From: Sialis fuliginosa
Taxonomy: Eukaryota; Arthropoda; Insecta; Megaloptera; Sialidae
Direction: 5' to 3'
Assembly: GCA_961205875.1 (NCBI GenBank)
Contig: OY540815.1
Span: 18,661,638 to 18,725,637, forward strand
DNA: 64,000 nt
Shown here: positions 53,799 through 64,000 of the stretch, piece after piece
How the letters are laid out: every line of letters starts with the position of its first letter
Numbering within the stretch: the first letter of the stretch is position 1
Made by a program: the position numbers and the translations under genes
The notes under the pieces: generated by a model
The model's input: the letters and a program-made list of their open reading frames with translations, nothing else
The model's database searches: none
What the model was told of the DNA's origin: nothing

Positions 53799-56036
53799 AA
53801 TATATTTCCATTTTATTTTATTTTTATAATAAACACTTAAATATTAAAGATATTAATTATATTGATAATTTACAAAAAAATCGACAAGACTTATAAATAA
53901 ATTTGGTCTCGTCCGAATTTAAACCAACTAAACACAGCCATTAAACTATGTAACAAACCTACCTAAAATCACCCTATAATATCCTATAAAATAAACTCAA
54001 TGTTAATATTGTAAAGCTACACATCTAGTAAATCATAACTAATATACTGTTTAATTTTGAAAACTGTTTACAAAGATTTTTGTTTGGGTAAGAAATATTT
54101 GATCTATGATTAATCTTCATTTCACACTTTATTGTAACTCTACCATAGAATATTAAATTAACATCCAGCAGAGCGTGGGTATCGTTTATCAAATCAGACG
54201 AGGACAGATGCATGTAGTTATAGTGTGTCTTTTTTGTGCTCCAAAACCGCATTATATGAATTAATTTATTGTTTATTTAAATATATTTTTAAATATATTT
54301 AGTAAAAATAAAGTCCTGATACTTAATCATGTTTTATTTTTATTAAAAAACAATTCGTGGTGAACCGTGTGTTGTGGCCATGTTGATTATTTTAGGTCAC
54401 TATGATTTTGTGTATATTAACCCAGGTAACACCGGGTCCAATGCGCTAGTCAGACATAAAATAAATGTTTTTATTAGTTCAATTCCATGGCATGCCATTG
54501 ACTTTTAACACAATTACTTATTTAATAGACTATAATACTCAATTATTATAATACTGCATTTTTCCCTCGTATATTTAATTAAGGTTGATTTTTCCTAGAA
54601 ATAAACAGTTTATTTAATATACCTTATAGTTCACACCGCGGTCGGTGGTCTGCTACCTTATATTTGAACTATCTTTAATAAATACAGGGTTTAATTAGTT
54701 CAGTCATTGAAAAAAATCATCATCAATTTTTCACGTTTTTCTTTGAAATCATTCATTCTACTAACAAGGTACCATATTTTTCGTACAAAACGTAAAATTT
54801 TCTTTAAAAATTATTGACTCGCCAATATGCTATAAGCCAACATAGTTACCCATAAGAAAAACTGAAGTTAAGGCTTGTAATTCGGAAACTACAAGTTATA
54901 TAAAAATTCTAAATACACCAATCAATTCTACACAAAAAGTGCTTTAAGAAACCGTAAACAAGAAGTACCTATCTATTTTGACACAAAAGTTATATCCATT
55001 TAACAAATTTCCGAATTTTCACATAGAATTATTAATATTTTTTGATGTAGTAATACTCACCCCTTAAAAATAATTCATCTCATTTAACCGAATCTGTATC
55101 TCTTACCGTTTAGGATATCCCTATGCATTTCACGCTTATCTTGGACAATATAATGAAAACTATATTTACGAATTGTCTTATATTAAGAAAATATTATTTT
55201 CATAATGTATAAAACAAGGATTTCTTGGCCCAAGTTAACGTTTCTACCAATATAGTTTACATTATATTAAATCTATAGTTATAGGGGTTATTTTAGTGTG
55301 TAGTTGTTGCAGTTCCAAACATGAAAACTGCAGTTGTAAAAACTAATTTGTGTAGTTGAAAAATTGCAAATAGAAAGAAAAATATAAAAAAGTGTAAGTG
55401 TAGGCAAAAAAAGAAGGTATTTCCAATTGAAAAATTTTCTTAAAATAACCCCTGTATAGTTATCTATAGAAAAATTCAGGTTCTCACATGCATTATAGAA
55501 TGTAGTGTAAACGTTTAGGTTTGTAAATTAATACATTTTGAATATTCTGTTTACAAATAAAATATGTTGCTCATAGAAGTCAATGAGCTTAATCAATCAT
55601 AAAATCTGCATAACCGAACACAATCCGGCTTGTACAATGTCTGTGAAGCTACTGTAGTTTTATTGAGGCCATAACTCATAGATAGACAGTTACAAGACTC
55701 GATGTTTCTATTTGTAGGGGTCAGATTTTAGTATTCATTATTAATTTTTCACATAACCTATACGGAAGCTGAAGCAGTTATAAAAAATATACATCGTGTT
55801 TACACATACATCATAAAAACTATTTTAATGGTATTCTATTGACATAAATTATAAATAGAGAAAAATCTGAGCTTGTTGAGATGTGTTATTTATATCTAGA
55901 AGAATTTGCATTATAGGAAAATAAATTATATTTTTTACAGTAATATTATAAGAATTTGTATGCATAAGTATTTTTATAAATACCTAGGTGCTGGTTTTGT
56001 GGTATATAGACTCAAAATTTTCATTGTATTTTCTAT
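53799..56036. other. AT-rich DNA with two repeat pieces
   Basis: No gene supported. 54350-54380 matches 48290-48320 (repeat K, AACAATTCGTGGTGAACCG). 55310-55450 is the inverted partner of repeat L at 38.9 kb. The 75-residue frame at 54025 has no recognisable feature. Confidence 0.45.
55310..55450 (-). repeat. Dispersed repeat L, copy 2 (inverted)
   Basis: GTGTAGTTGAAAAATTGCAA, then a TATAAAAAAGTGTAAGTG block, is the reverse complement of the copy at 38.98-39.07 kb. Confidence 0.65.
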
Positions 56037-57150
56037 AAGGTACTGGTACCTGTCTTGGATATGACCCCAGTAATGGCTATTCTTTAATTAAATGTACTGA
56101 ATTATAAATATTTGTTGATATTTGATATTAAAAGCGTCCAAAGAAGCAATACTTCCCTTTTTTATGGGTAAATTAATACAAATCATTTAATATTCATTTA
56201 CACGTTCAATTATAAAACTATAATACCTCTACATTTTATTTTCTTGTATTTTAGTCGATATTTGTATGATGAGTTGAAGTTCACTGCAGGAAATTTCACT
56301 AAATTTTTTTGAATTTTTGATTTCGTTAAAAGTATGTTTATTGTATAGAAAATGACGTGAAAAGTTGTTTGTTTCAAACCGCAGGTCTGTATCTCAAACC
56401 GTTCTCGAGATATAGCCTCTTAAACTTTCAGTTTTTTCAAAATTTTGAAGAAAAAAGGCCCTAACTTTTGAACGGATGGTCAGAATTGATTTTAGTTGAC
56501 GGATTTGAAATCAGCGTGTCAAAATCTATATAACGACATGAATAATACCTTAAAACTCGAAAAAAAAAATTTCGTGAAAAATCGAAAAAATTCAAAGGGG
56601 TATACCTTAAAAAAATGTAGATTTTTGACGAAATTTTTTTTGTCGGATATTAAAGTATTATACATGTCATTATATAGATTTTGACACGCTGATTTCAAAT
56701 TCGTCAACTAAAATCAATTCTGACCTCCTGTTCAAAAGTTATGGACTTTTTTCTCCAAAAATTTGAAAAAACTAAAACTTTGAGAGGCTATATATCGAGA
56801 ACGGTTTGAGATACAGACCTGCGGTTTGAAACAAACAACTTTTCACGTCATTTTCTATACAATAAACATACTTTTAACGAAATCAAAAATTCGAAATTTT
56901 TTAGTGAAATTTCCTGCAATGAACTTCAACTCGTCATACAAATATCGACTAAAATACAAGAAAATAGACGTAAATGAATAAATATATAAGAATTTATTTA
57001 AAAAAATAAAAGATTGGACTAAAGCTGTTTCATAACTAGTTTTTTTTGTTAATAGGAGGGAGAGGATTGATAAAATATGCTTTCCTTTTAAAAATTTCAC
57101 TCCTCGCCACTGCATTTCTGAATATTAATACATTAACATTCGATTGTTAT
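56037..57150 (+). mobile_element. Element A, copy 9, interrupted by element B
   Basis: TA, then AGGTACTGGTACCTGTC starts A at 56037. It runs to TTTGTTGATATTTGATA (about 56126), is broken by B copy 3, and resumes at 57113 with CATTTCTGAATATTAATAC before fading out. This is a clear nested insertion. Confidence 0.75.
56127..57112 (+). mobile_element. Foldback element B, copy 3
   Basis: The left outer arm has lost its terminal CAGTGGCG (it starts near AAAGCGTCCAAAGAAGC). The right end TCCTCGCCACTG is intact. The inner arms mirror each other about 56600 with the same spacer orientation as copy 2. Mirror frames of 62 residues at 56496 (+) and 56519 (-) are symmetry artefacts. Confidence 0.82.
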
Positions 57151-57901
57151 GATAAGTATAATTTGTAATATACCTAAATAGTTTTTATTGTGGCCTGTTA
57201 AGTCCACGATAAAAGAGTTACGGCTTACTAGAAGTTCATGCTAAAAAACCGCGATTATAAAATGTCACATTCATAAAATAAAAGTGAAATTACGTAAAAA
57301 ATGAAGCGACCTATTTTAAGTCCTAAGAGTTTCATTGAAAATCCTTGACAATTTTTGGTAACTGATTGACCTTTACGACCCCCTTGAATATCAGTTCATC
57401 ACAATTTAACAATAAAGTTATTTCCTGCAAAATCATTGGGGTTCGATCAAAGAATATACCTAAATTTACTGGAGACATTTGAAATCAAATAATCTTCCCC
57501 ATCCCTTCTGGATTTATGACAGTCCATGAAAGTCAGTTGCAATTGTCAATTACATATTCCCAGAACCGCATTTCTGTGAAGCGGGAACCCTCCCCCCCTC
57601 TCTCTAGCCCGCTAAATAAAACCGTAACATATTGATATCGTATTAAAGGCCAATAAAAAATACCACAACCTGTATACATTCGAGAACATGGCTCTGGTGC
57701 TGTAATGGTTTTTGCTGTTATCGTTATATAACGAGTGAACTGTATACACAGCATGATTTTTAAAAATCTTTACCATTTTTCATTTACATCTAATATAATA
57801 TATACTTTTTGATTTATTTGTGGAAATTTTTTAACCAATGTATCATTAGGTACTTATAACTTTAATGGTGGGTTTCATAACGTTGAAGTTATAATAATAA
57901 C
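57151..57901. other. AT-rich DNA, nothing recognised
   Basis: Only a 73-residue minus-strand frame without recognisable features. Confidence 0.45.
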
Positions 57902-58260
57902 TAGAGGTGTACTGGAATTCCGGCCGGAACTCACGTTGTAGAATTAAAGTGAATATTTTAACGGCACTACTATTATATTATTATTATTTTTATATTATAT
58001 TATTATTGACACTAGAAATGTAATTAGATTTCGAACGTATGCTATAGAAATAATAATGTCACGAAATTAAAAATATAAATAATTTTACGAAGCTGTAAAA
58101 ATTACAGAATATATAGAAAACACTATTTTTATAATTTAATGTATTTTCTTAAAGAAATATATAAAATAATGTTGAATTAATTTAATATAATAAAAATATT
58201 TAAAATATAATAGTAATGACGTTAGACGTTAGTTCCGGCCGGATTTCCGGTACACTTCTA
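57902..58260. mobile_element. hAT-type MITE I with perfect 8-bp target duplication
   Basis: 359 bp running from TAGAGGTGTACTGGAATTCC to GGATTTCCGGTACACTTCTA, with the inverted ends carrying CCGGCCGGAACT. ATAATAAC is repeated exactly on both sides (57894-57901 and 58261-58268). Non-coding. Confidence 0.9.
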
Positions 58261-58479
58261 ATAATAACCTAAATAAATAAAATAAAATATTGAAATTTTT
58301 TTCCTGAATATATAAAAAAACAAAACACTTGATAAAGAATTATTTTAGTCTTTTGATGTTAAATTTAAGGTTTTCATAAAATACTAAAACCGCATTGAAA
58401 TCGGTTCAGTAATTCCCAAGTCTATAGATTGTTAGAAATTTAAAAGAAATGGTTAGTTTGTGATCATCTCAGTTTACGA

Positions 58480-58725
58480 CAAATCACCAAACCGTTGCGC
58501 GAGGCCCTGTGCGATCGTTTTGACACTTTAGTGTCGCGTTTATCCGCTCTTTTATGTTATTTTAACACGCGGTTACAGAATTTATGTGGATGTGTTTCCG
58601 TTACTAACGATTATGGGCGCCACTGTATGAAATATTCAGCATCTGTTTATGTGCAGGGGTCGCTGCTATTGCGATTTATTTTACAGATGCAGCTCGTAGA
58701 GTGTTCTTACTCAAAACAACTTTAA
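58480..58725. other. Less AT-rich island with a 76-residue frame
   Basis: Unique DNA with balanced composition. The plus-strand frame from 58495 is Cys-rich in places but matches no family known to me. GTTTTGACACTTTAGTGTCG holds a small hairpin. Candidate conserved non-coding DNA or an isolated exon. Confidence 0.3.
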
Positions 58726-58859
58726 TCATGTTCTGGGATACTAGATATGATATTATTTTTTTAGTAAGTTTTAGTGGATATCTAAATAATTTTTTTTATT
58801 AATTAAATAGGCGTTAAATCTGTTGCTAAAAATAAAACTGTAATTTTACCCCTCCCCTC

Positions 58860-59110
58860 CATTGTATGTATTTAGGGTTTTTGGAAATATTCGAAATTTT
58901 ATAACTTTTATCGTCTAAAAAGTGAACGTTGCGTCACTAATTTTGATAAAATTTTATACATTTGTAGTTCAATTGAACCTAAGGAAAATTTATTATTTGT
59001 ACGTGCCTAAACAGCTATTTTAGGGGTGAAAACCACCCTCAAAATTTAAGTCATTAGAAAACTAATATTTATATACGAAAGTGAGTTTTATTTCTGACAA
59101 ATCCCATTGA
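58860..59110 (+). repeat. Dispersed repeat J, copy 1
   Basis: TACGTGCCTAAACAGC(T/C)AT then a GGTGAAAACC block is shared with 62.61-62.69 kb. Confidence 0.55.
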
Positions 59111-59489
59111 AATTTTTCATATATTAAAAATTATTTAATAATATATTATAGAACATGGAAGTCATGTATGGTTCTCCATACCGATATTTATAGAGGAAGC
59201 TCGTAAAAAAAAATTAAATATAACTTTGTTATTTTAAATGGAAATGAAAAAATTAAAAATCAAACATTAAGTTGGGGAAAAACAACCGTCACATACAAAC
59301 ATGTTTCTAAAAATAGTCTCGAAACGTGGACTTCTGGTGAAAACTTGAGCGGGAAGTAAAAAATTATAAAATAAAATCAAATAAACTATTTTCTATACAA
59401 TTCCGTACATCCCACAAGATAAGACCAGGACAAAGAAGAATAGAGAGAAGAAAAAGAAGAAGACAAAAACAAATTACTTTCGCATCTTA
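59111..59489. other. AT-rich DNA, nothing recognised
   Basis: Contains a purine-rich tract near 59420-59475 (AGAAGAAAAAGAAGAAG). No gene. Confidence 0.4.
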
Positions 59490-59660
59490 AGTGAGTTAGT
59501 GCTCTCGAGTAAACGACAGCGGGTCCGATCTGTCGTGATTAACACAGACCCGGAGGAGCCGTTTCCGGACCACATACTCATTACCCGGAGGCTCCAGTGT
59601 CACCCCCGCCCCATCCCCTAATGGCGCTGTCATCAACTTGACGACTGGACTGTAATTAGG
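59490..59660. other. GC-richer island
   Basis: Unique CpG-containing DNA: CAGACCCGGAGGAGCCG and TACCCGGAGGCTCCAG share CCGGAGG, and a CTGTAATTAGG word lies at the right edge. No frame. Candidate regulatory DNA. Confidence 0.3.
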
Positions 59661-59948
59661 TTTTTGTATTTACAACTTTTGTGTGGGTTTTTGTGACGGA
59701 CATAAACATGTGTGTGAAATAAAATAAACACATATTTTAACTGGCAAATTGTATTTACTAAGGCCCGAATGTGGGCGAAGAAACACAAACTATTTTCTTT
59801 GTACCTTTAACAGTAAACTGGATCATAAATTCATTTTTTCTGAATTAAAAACAACTAAAATTATCGAGAAAAAAAACGCATACTTTACTATTGTCTGTAT
59901 TGCTTTATTCTTCATTAGAAAGATAAAACTGTTCTAGGTGTATATAGG
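59661..59948. other. AT-rich DNA, short frame only
   Basis: The 62-residue frame at 59749 has no recognisable feature. Confidence 0.4.
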
Positions 59949-60373
59949 CAGAGCCGACCTTAGCAAGTCTGGTGCTCTGAGCAAGATTTATTGTTCCGCC
60001 CTCTCTTGTATCTTAAATGTCCAAAAATCACCGAAAAAATCAATTAAAATTGATAAATCAACAAATAAGTTGAATAGTTAATATCTCAGCTTGGCGCGAT
60101 CCTATGTACAGACTCCATTTTTTTTTAAATATAGTTTACATCATTAACTTTAAGACTATCAAATGCACTAAGGCCGTCGAGACCCCCTTCTCCTATTATT
60201 AACAAATTAAAATTGATAAATTAACAAGACAGACTCCAACTTTTTTTTTAAATATACTATGTATTAAAAAAAAAGTTCACTCAAAAATTACAGCCTGTAT
60301 ACTGATATGAACCAAAAAGTCACTTATGCCCCCCGCCCTGCCCCCCCCCTCTCCTGCCCTAAAACCGGTGCTG
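59949..60373 (+). mobile_element. hAT-like element D, copy 2
   Basis: Runs from CAGAGCCGACCTTAGC to CTAAAACCGGTGCTG. The flanks TATATAGG and TATATACA agree at 6 of 8 bases, fitting an aged 8-bp duplication. It carries one full and one partial ~160-bp unit, like copy 1. Confidence 0.75.
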
Positions 60374-60452
60374 TATATACATAGATACCTACAATGTGTA
60401 CTCTAGGGTAATCTGGGTAGGAAACATGTTCATACTATAATTTGGGAACCAG

Positions 60453-60529
60453 GGCCGGCCTCAGCGAGTTTGGTGCTCTGAGTGTGTTTTTCTTCTTTTA
60501 CTTTATCTTTATCGGTTTTTATTTAAAAT
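60453..60529 (+). mobile_element. Element D, left-end fragment
   Basis: CAGGGCCGGCCTCAGCG, then GGTGCTCTGAG matches the left end of D. The rest is replaced by a piece of repeat C. Confidence 0.6.
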
Positions 60530-60600
60530 TTTCAGTAATTAATTACCTTTGGTGAATTTAGTACGAGGAAGCACTGTGTATTTACTTGGCAGATATTTTT
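60530..60600 (-). repeat. Repeat C, end fragment
   Basis: CCTTTGGTGAATTTAG, then ACGAGGAAGCACTGTG and the TTTACTTGGCAGAT block. Confidence 0.7.
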
Positions 60601-61164
60601 TGTTTAAATGAACATTGCAATTTTATTTTTTTATTTCGAAAAAGGTGATAGATACGTAGAACTTTTATATTAATCTGTGTATATAGAATTATATTATTTG
60701 GAAAATATATTTATAGTGTTATACACAGATAAAATTTGCAAATAGATTATAAAATAAATTAAATACCTTTCAATTTTAATTCAATGCAATATTTCTATGT
60801 ATCAAATCACATGTGGTGGTTTACAATTATTTATTATGGTTATCAATTTGTTGGCGTTGGGAACATCAAGATATAGTAATACATCAATATACAACATACA
60901 TATTACATACAATAGGGTAGGGGGGTATGTATAATAGTATTAATTACTTAATGAACGCTATCATTATAACGGTGTTGACCACGCGGCACACACTCGCTAA
61001 TACACGTATGTGCATACATATATCAGTGCAGTGCTGTCTTATGAACATTTCGGGCCCTAGACTACAAGAGTTTTATGGACCACTTTAAATGTGGGATTGT
61101 CAAATTTTGACTTATCGAATAAAATATTTTTGCTTCCATTTTTTTCATATTACACATACCTACG
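60601..61164. other. AT-rich DNA, nothing recognised
   Basis: No gene, RNA or repeat could be supported. Confidence 0.45.
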
Positions 61165-61378
61165 AAAAATAAGTGCTTCCTCGCCATTTCCTATGGATAA
61201 GGGAAGCTATGTGATCATTTTTGAAAGAATAAAATATCTAATTATTATTTTTAAATAAAATTATGTAAAAATGAAAGTTATCTAATATTTATTAGAACAG
61301 TTTATGTATATTTAAAAATTTTCTATTATTAACTCCCTTTGGTGAATTTAGCACGAGGAAGCACTATGCAATATTTCA
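61165..61378 (-). repeat. Repeat C, strongly deleted copy
   Basis: Both ends survive (GTGCTTCCTCGCCATTTCC at the left, AGCACGAGGAAGCACTATGC at the right) with only ~150 bp between them. Confidence 0.65.
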
Positions 61379-62215
61379 ATATTTGACGTATTTATCAAAA
61401 CTTTTTTTGTTTATTTTGTTATCATATTTTTGTAAACCTGTACAGTCGTTTTTCCTCTTTTATTTAAATAAGATAAATAATTTACATTGATTTAAGTTTT
61501 CCCCAGCTAAACAGTGATTTTTTAGCATCTATGTGTCTGTCACGTAACGCATAAAGTTGACAACTAAATATGATCTAAATAATTTAAAATTCCATATATT
61601 AAAAAAAATGAGATTCTTTTATATTATAATATATACAGCCGAATAGAGAACCCCCTCCTTTTTTGAAGTCGGTTAAAAATAAAAGTAAAAATTATTATAA
61701 ATACCGAATATACATTTTTATTAACATTTACTTAAATAATAAGATTCAAAAAGAACTAACATAATTTATTTCACAGTTTTAAAATAATTGAATTATTATT
61801 AGGTAATAATATATTTATCTACATGTGAGGTCCCGGACATAAATTCTTGTACGCCACTGGTACAGACAGTGATGTGGTGATTGCTGTATGAGAGGTATTT
61901 AGTAGTGATCTCTCAGTACTCACTTCCTGTATACCTGTCGTGGAAAAACAAAAACTGATTTCGTGAATTATAGGTGTTGCGGTAAGACATACCGACTGAT
62001 GTGATTAATTGGTACCTAGTTTGAAGCGTTTCATGTCCGAATGTACTTTATGTGTGTAGAACGTTTTTATAATAACATTTAAGGTTTTTACTTTCTTGTA
62101 TTTCACCAATAAACCACCTATTTAATAATTTATTGATAATTTATGAAACCTACTGACATTTAATAAAATTATTTAAACAGATTTTTTATTTTGGGCCTGA
62201 ATATGGCAGGAATAT
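61379..62215. other. AT-rich DNA with short repeat ends
   Basis: GAACCCCCTCCTTTTTTGAA at about 61649 and GTACGCCACTGG at about 61851 are isolated ends of interspersed repeats (the second is hAT-like). No gene. Confidence 0.45.
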
Positions 62216-62219
62216 GTTT

Positions 62220-62690
62220 TGGTTAAAACACTTGGAGGTGACTTCCCAAAAATTGTTATTTTTTCAAAAACTACGTATATGTATTACCTACGTGAAGTGG
62301 CGCTAGGGGGGGGGGGGGTGACACTTTGGGCGGAAATTGAGAATGTCCCCCCCCCCAAAGCCAATAGGTCTTATTTTTTACACATTAGGCGGGTGTCACC
62401 TTTATGATTTTTTAACGGCAGAAAATAATATCTATTTTTAACTTCCCATTAAGAAGTTATTGTAATCGGTCCGAAAATCAAAATCATGTCATTTTTTACG
62501 TGCACGAAATCTCGAAATAAAAAATGCTATTGACAAAGCGTCTTGACGTGAATATGATCTGTAAGAAAGGATTTTATAAGTAATGAAACATGTATTTCAG
62601 TATTTTTTTGTCTACGTGCCTAAACAGCCATTGAAGGAGTGAAAGGTGAAAACCGTCCACAAAATTTGAATTTTAAATACTAATAAATAA
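62220..62690 (+). repeat. Dispersed repeat J, copy 2, with a G13/C10 hairpin
   Basis: The right part (62610-62690) matches 58.99-59.05 kb. Within the left part, 13 G (62306-62318) face 10 C (62347-62356), and GGTGACAC is matched by GTGTCACC (62393-62400), so the region can fold back on itself. GTTATTGTAATCGG at 62456 is shared with 5948. Confidence 0.5.
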
Positions 62691-63779
62691 GTCTACAACT
62701 CATGTTGCCTTGGAAACAAATGCAATTAAATTTAAAATTGTCAAATTAGTTATTCTAAAAAAAAATTTTATTACAAAAATGGAAAAAATATGTTTTATTC
62801 AAAAAAAATCACACGAGACCGAAATTTTCTTTGTATCGGTTAAGTGTACGGTATCAGATCAAGACGAGACTTCGGTTCCAAAAACCGAGATGAAAAGAGA
62901 CGAGACTTACCTACCTAACTCGTTTAGTCTTAATGTGCAGCTCTATCCAGAAATTAGCTTTAAAGATAAGGAATTATGAACAAAATTAATAATTTTTTTA
63001 TTGATTAATAAATCTTAAATGCGATTTTTAGTTAGTAATTTTTACTTCTGAATAGCTAAGATAGTCTTTTTTATTTTTTCACTCTCGAAATCTTATAGCG
63101 GAAGCTTCGCGTGTTGTGTTTTAAGAAACGTACATCTAATTAAAATTTCATTGCCTTTTTATATGTATAATTTTTTACAAGAGTCGTGCCAAAACCATCA
63201 AATTAAAAATACTCTTTCACCTCGGCTCCCTAACGCCAATGTCTGGCGGTGTCAAAAGTCAGAACTATTACACTATGGTTTTGTTACGAATTTTAACTGT
63301 ACAGTTATACTATAGTCTGTTATTAAAAGGGAATATGTATAATTTTTGGCAGTTATTTTTTGTATTATATATTTTTGATACATGTATTAGGTCAGATAGA
63401 GAAATTTATTCTCATATAGAGTAGATGATATTTAATTCATATCATTACTTACTATAATTTCCCAAAGTTTAATAACCATATAATATTTTTGACAGTTTGA
63501 TAGACTTAATTTGCAATAAATACATAAAAGGAATATGTATTTTATCTAGGATGCTTACTTTAATTTCATTAATGTATTTTATTCTTTATTAAAGTTGAAA
63601 ACAAAATACTGTTGATTAATTTAAAATTTATCAGTTAGTTTCGAGGCGGCATTTCAAAATGCACACATCGTTAAATTTGACCAAAGGTTACTACAACATT
63701 TCTAATTGTCCCCATGTTAAATTTCCTATGTCTTAACCAACTTGGAATACACTGTATATAATTACACTAAAAGTTTGAT
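62691..63779. other. AT-rich DNA, unassigned
   Basis: The 89-residue frame at 62710-62979 is Lys-, Glu- and Thr-rich, with ACGAGAC repeated in its DNA. No domain is recognised, and coding is unlikely. Confidence 0.35.
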
Positions 63780-63990
63780 AGTATGCATTTTGTGCACTCG
63801 ATGATTTTTAATACTTTGCCCTCAATTTTTGGAAACGGGTCCAAAAATATCATCATTTCTGGTTTTGAGTTATCAGTCTACGCCCGTATACCAAATTTCA
63901 TCTTTATAGGCATAAAATTAATATAGACGGACGAACGGACATATTGAAACTATAAGGGTTCATAGTTTTCTACGGTAACCTTTTAAATAA
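63780..63990 (+). repeat. Tail of an interspersed retroelement-type repeat
   Basis: CCAAATTTCATCTTTATAGG, then GACGGACGAACGGAC and TATAAGGGTTCATAG, then a CTACGGTAACC block. This order is common in 3' tails of insect interspersed repeats (CTACGGAACCCT type). Only the tail is present. Confidence 0.55.
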
Positions 63991-64000
63991 CCTTTATTAT

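Noticed and set aside
1-64000. Viral, toxin or antiviral gene systems
   Set aside because: No frame shows motifs of such proteins. The only protein families recognised are HAUS6, Tc1 and mariner transposases, and a Penelope-like GIY-YIG endonuclease.

Overview
The window is AT-rich eukaryotic DNA, most likely from an insect or another arthropod. The evidence is one recognisable animal gene with spliceosomal introns (HAUS6/dgt6, an augmin subunit), Tc1/mariner, hAT-like, Harbinger-like, piggyBac-like and Penelope-like elements, and no bacterial gene organisation. The order cannot be settled from the sequence. Gene density is very low: only one gene looks functional. Almost all other open frames are chance frames in AT-rich or repeat DNA.

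Layout. 0-9.5 kb: copies of a dispersed repeat (called C here), a broken mariner-like transposase (2.6-3.2 kb), two copies of a small TA-flanked element (A), and a ~1 kb foldback element (B). 9.5-12.2 kb: the HAUS6-like gene, with short 5' introns and one large coding exon. 12.2-23.8 kb: more A, C and unassigned DNA, a palindromic element F carrying E2F-, CRE-, CCAAT- and TATA-like sites (16.1-16.7 kb), and a 5'-truncated Penelope-like element with a GIY-YIG domain and a hammerhead-like motif (18.0-18.9 kb). 23.9-25.9 kb: a Tc1 element with near-identical terminal repeats and a broken, probably intron-containing DD34E transposase, flanked by F-related DNA. 26-38 kb: several small non-autonomous DNA transposons, some with clean target-site duplications (hAT type at 31.3 kb, Harbinger type at 31.9 kb, piggyBac type at 36.7 kb). 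38-50 kb: further A, B and other elements, plus GC-richer islands. 50-54 kb: an inverted pair of hammerhead-like motifs and a 160-bp minisatellite set between two partial C repeats. 54-64 kb: a nested A/B insertion, an hAT-type element with a perfect 8-bp duplication, and degraded repeats.

Between the repeats lie GC-richer islands of 100-300 bp that are not coding in any convincing way. They look like candidate regulatory or conserved non-coding DNA, but this cannot be shown without comparing species. No viral gene, toxin gene, CRISPR array, rRNA or canonical tRNA was recognised. Repeat letters (A to M) are local names given here, not database names. Coordinates of repeat ends are accurate where terminal repeats or target duplications are stated and approximate (about 10-30 bp) elsewhere.
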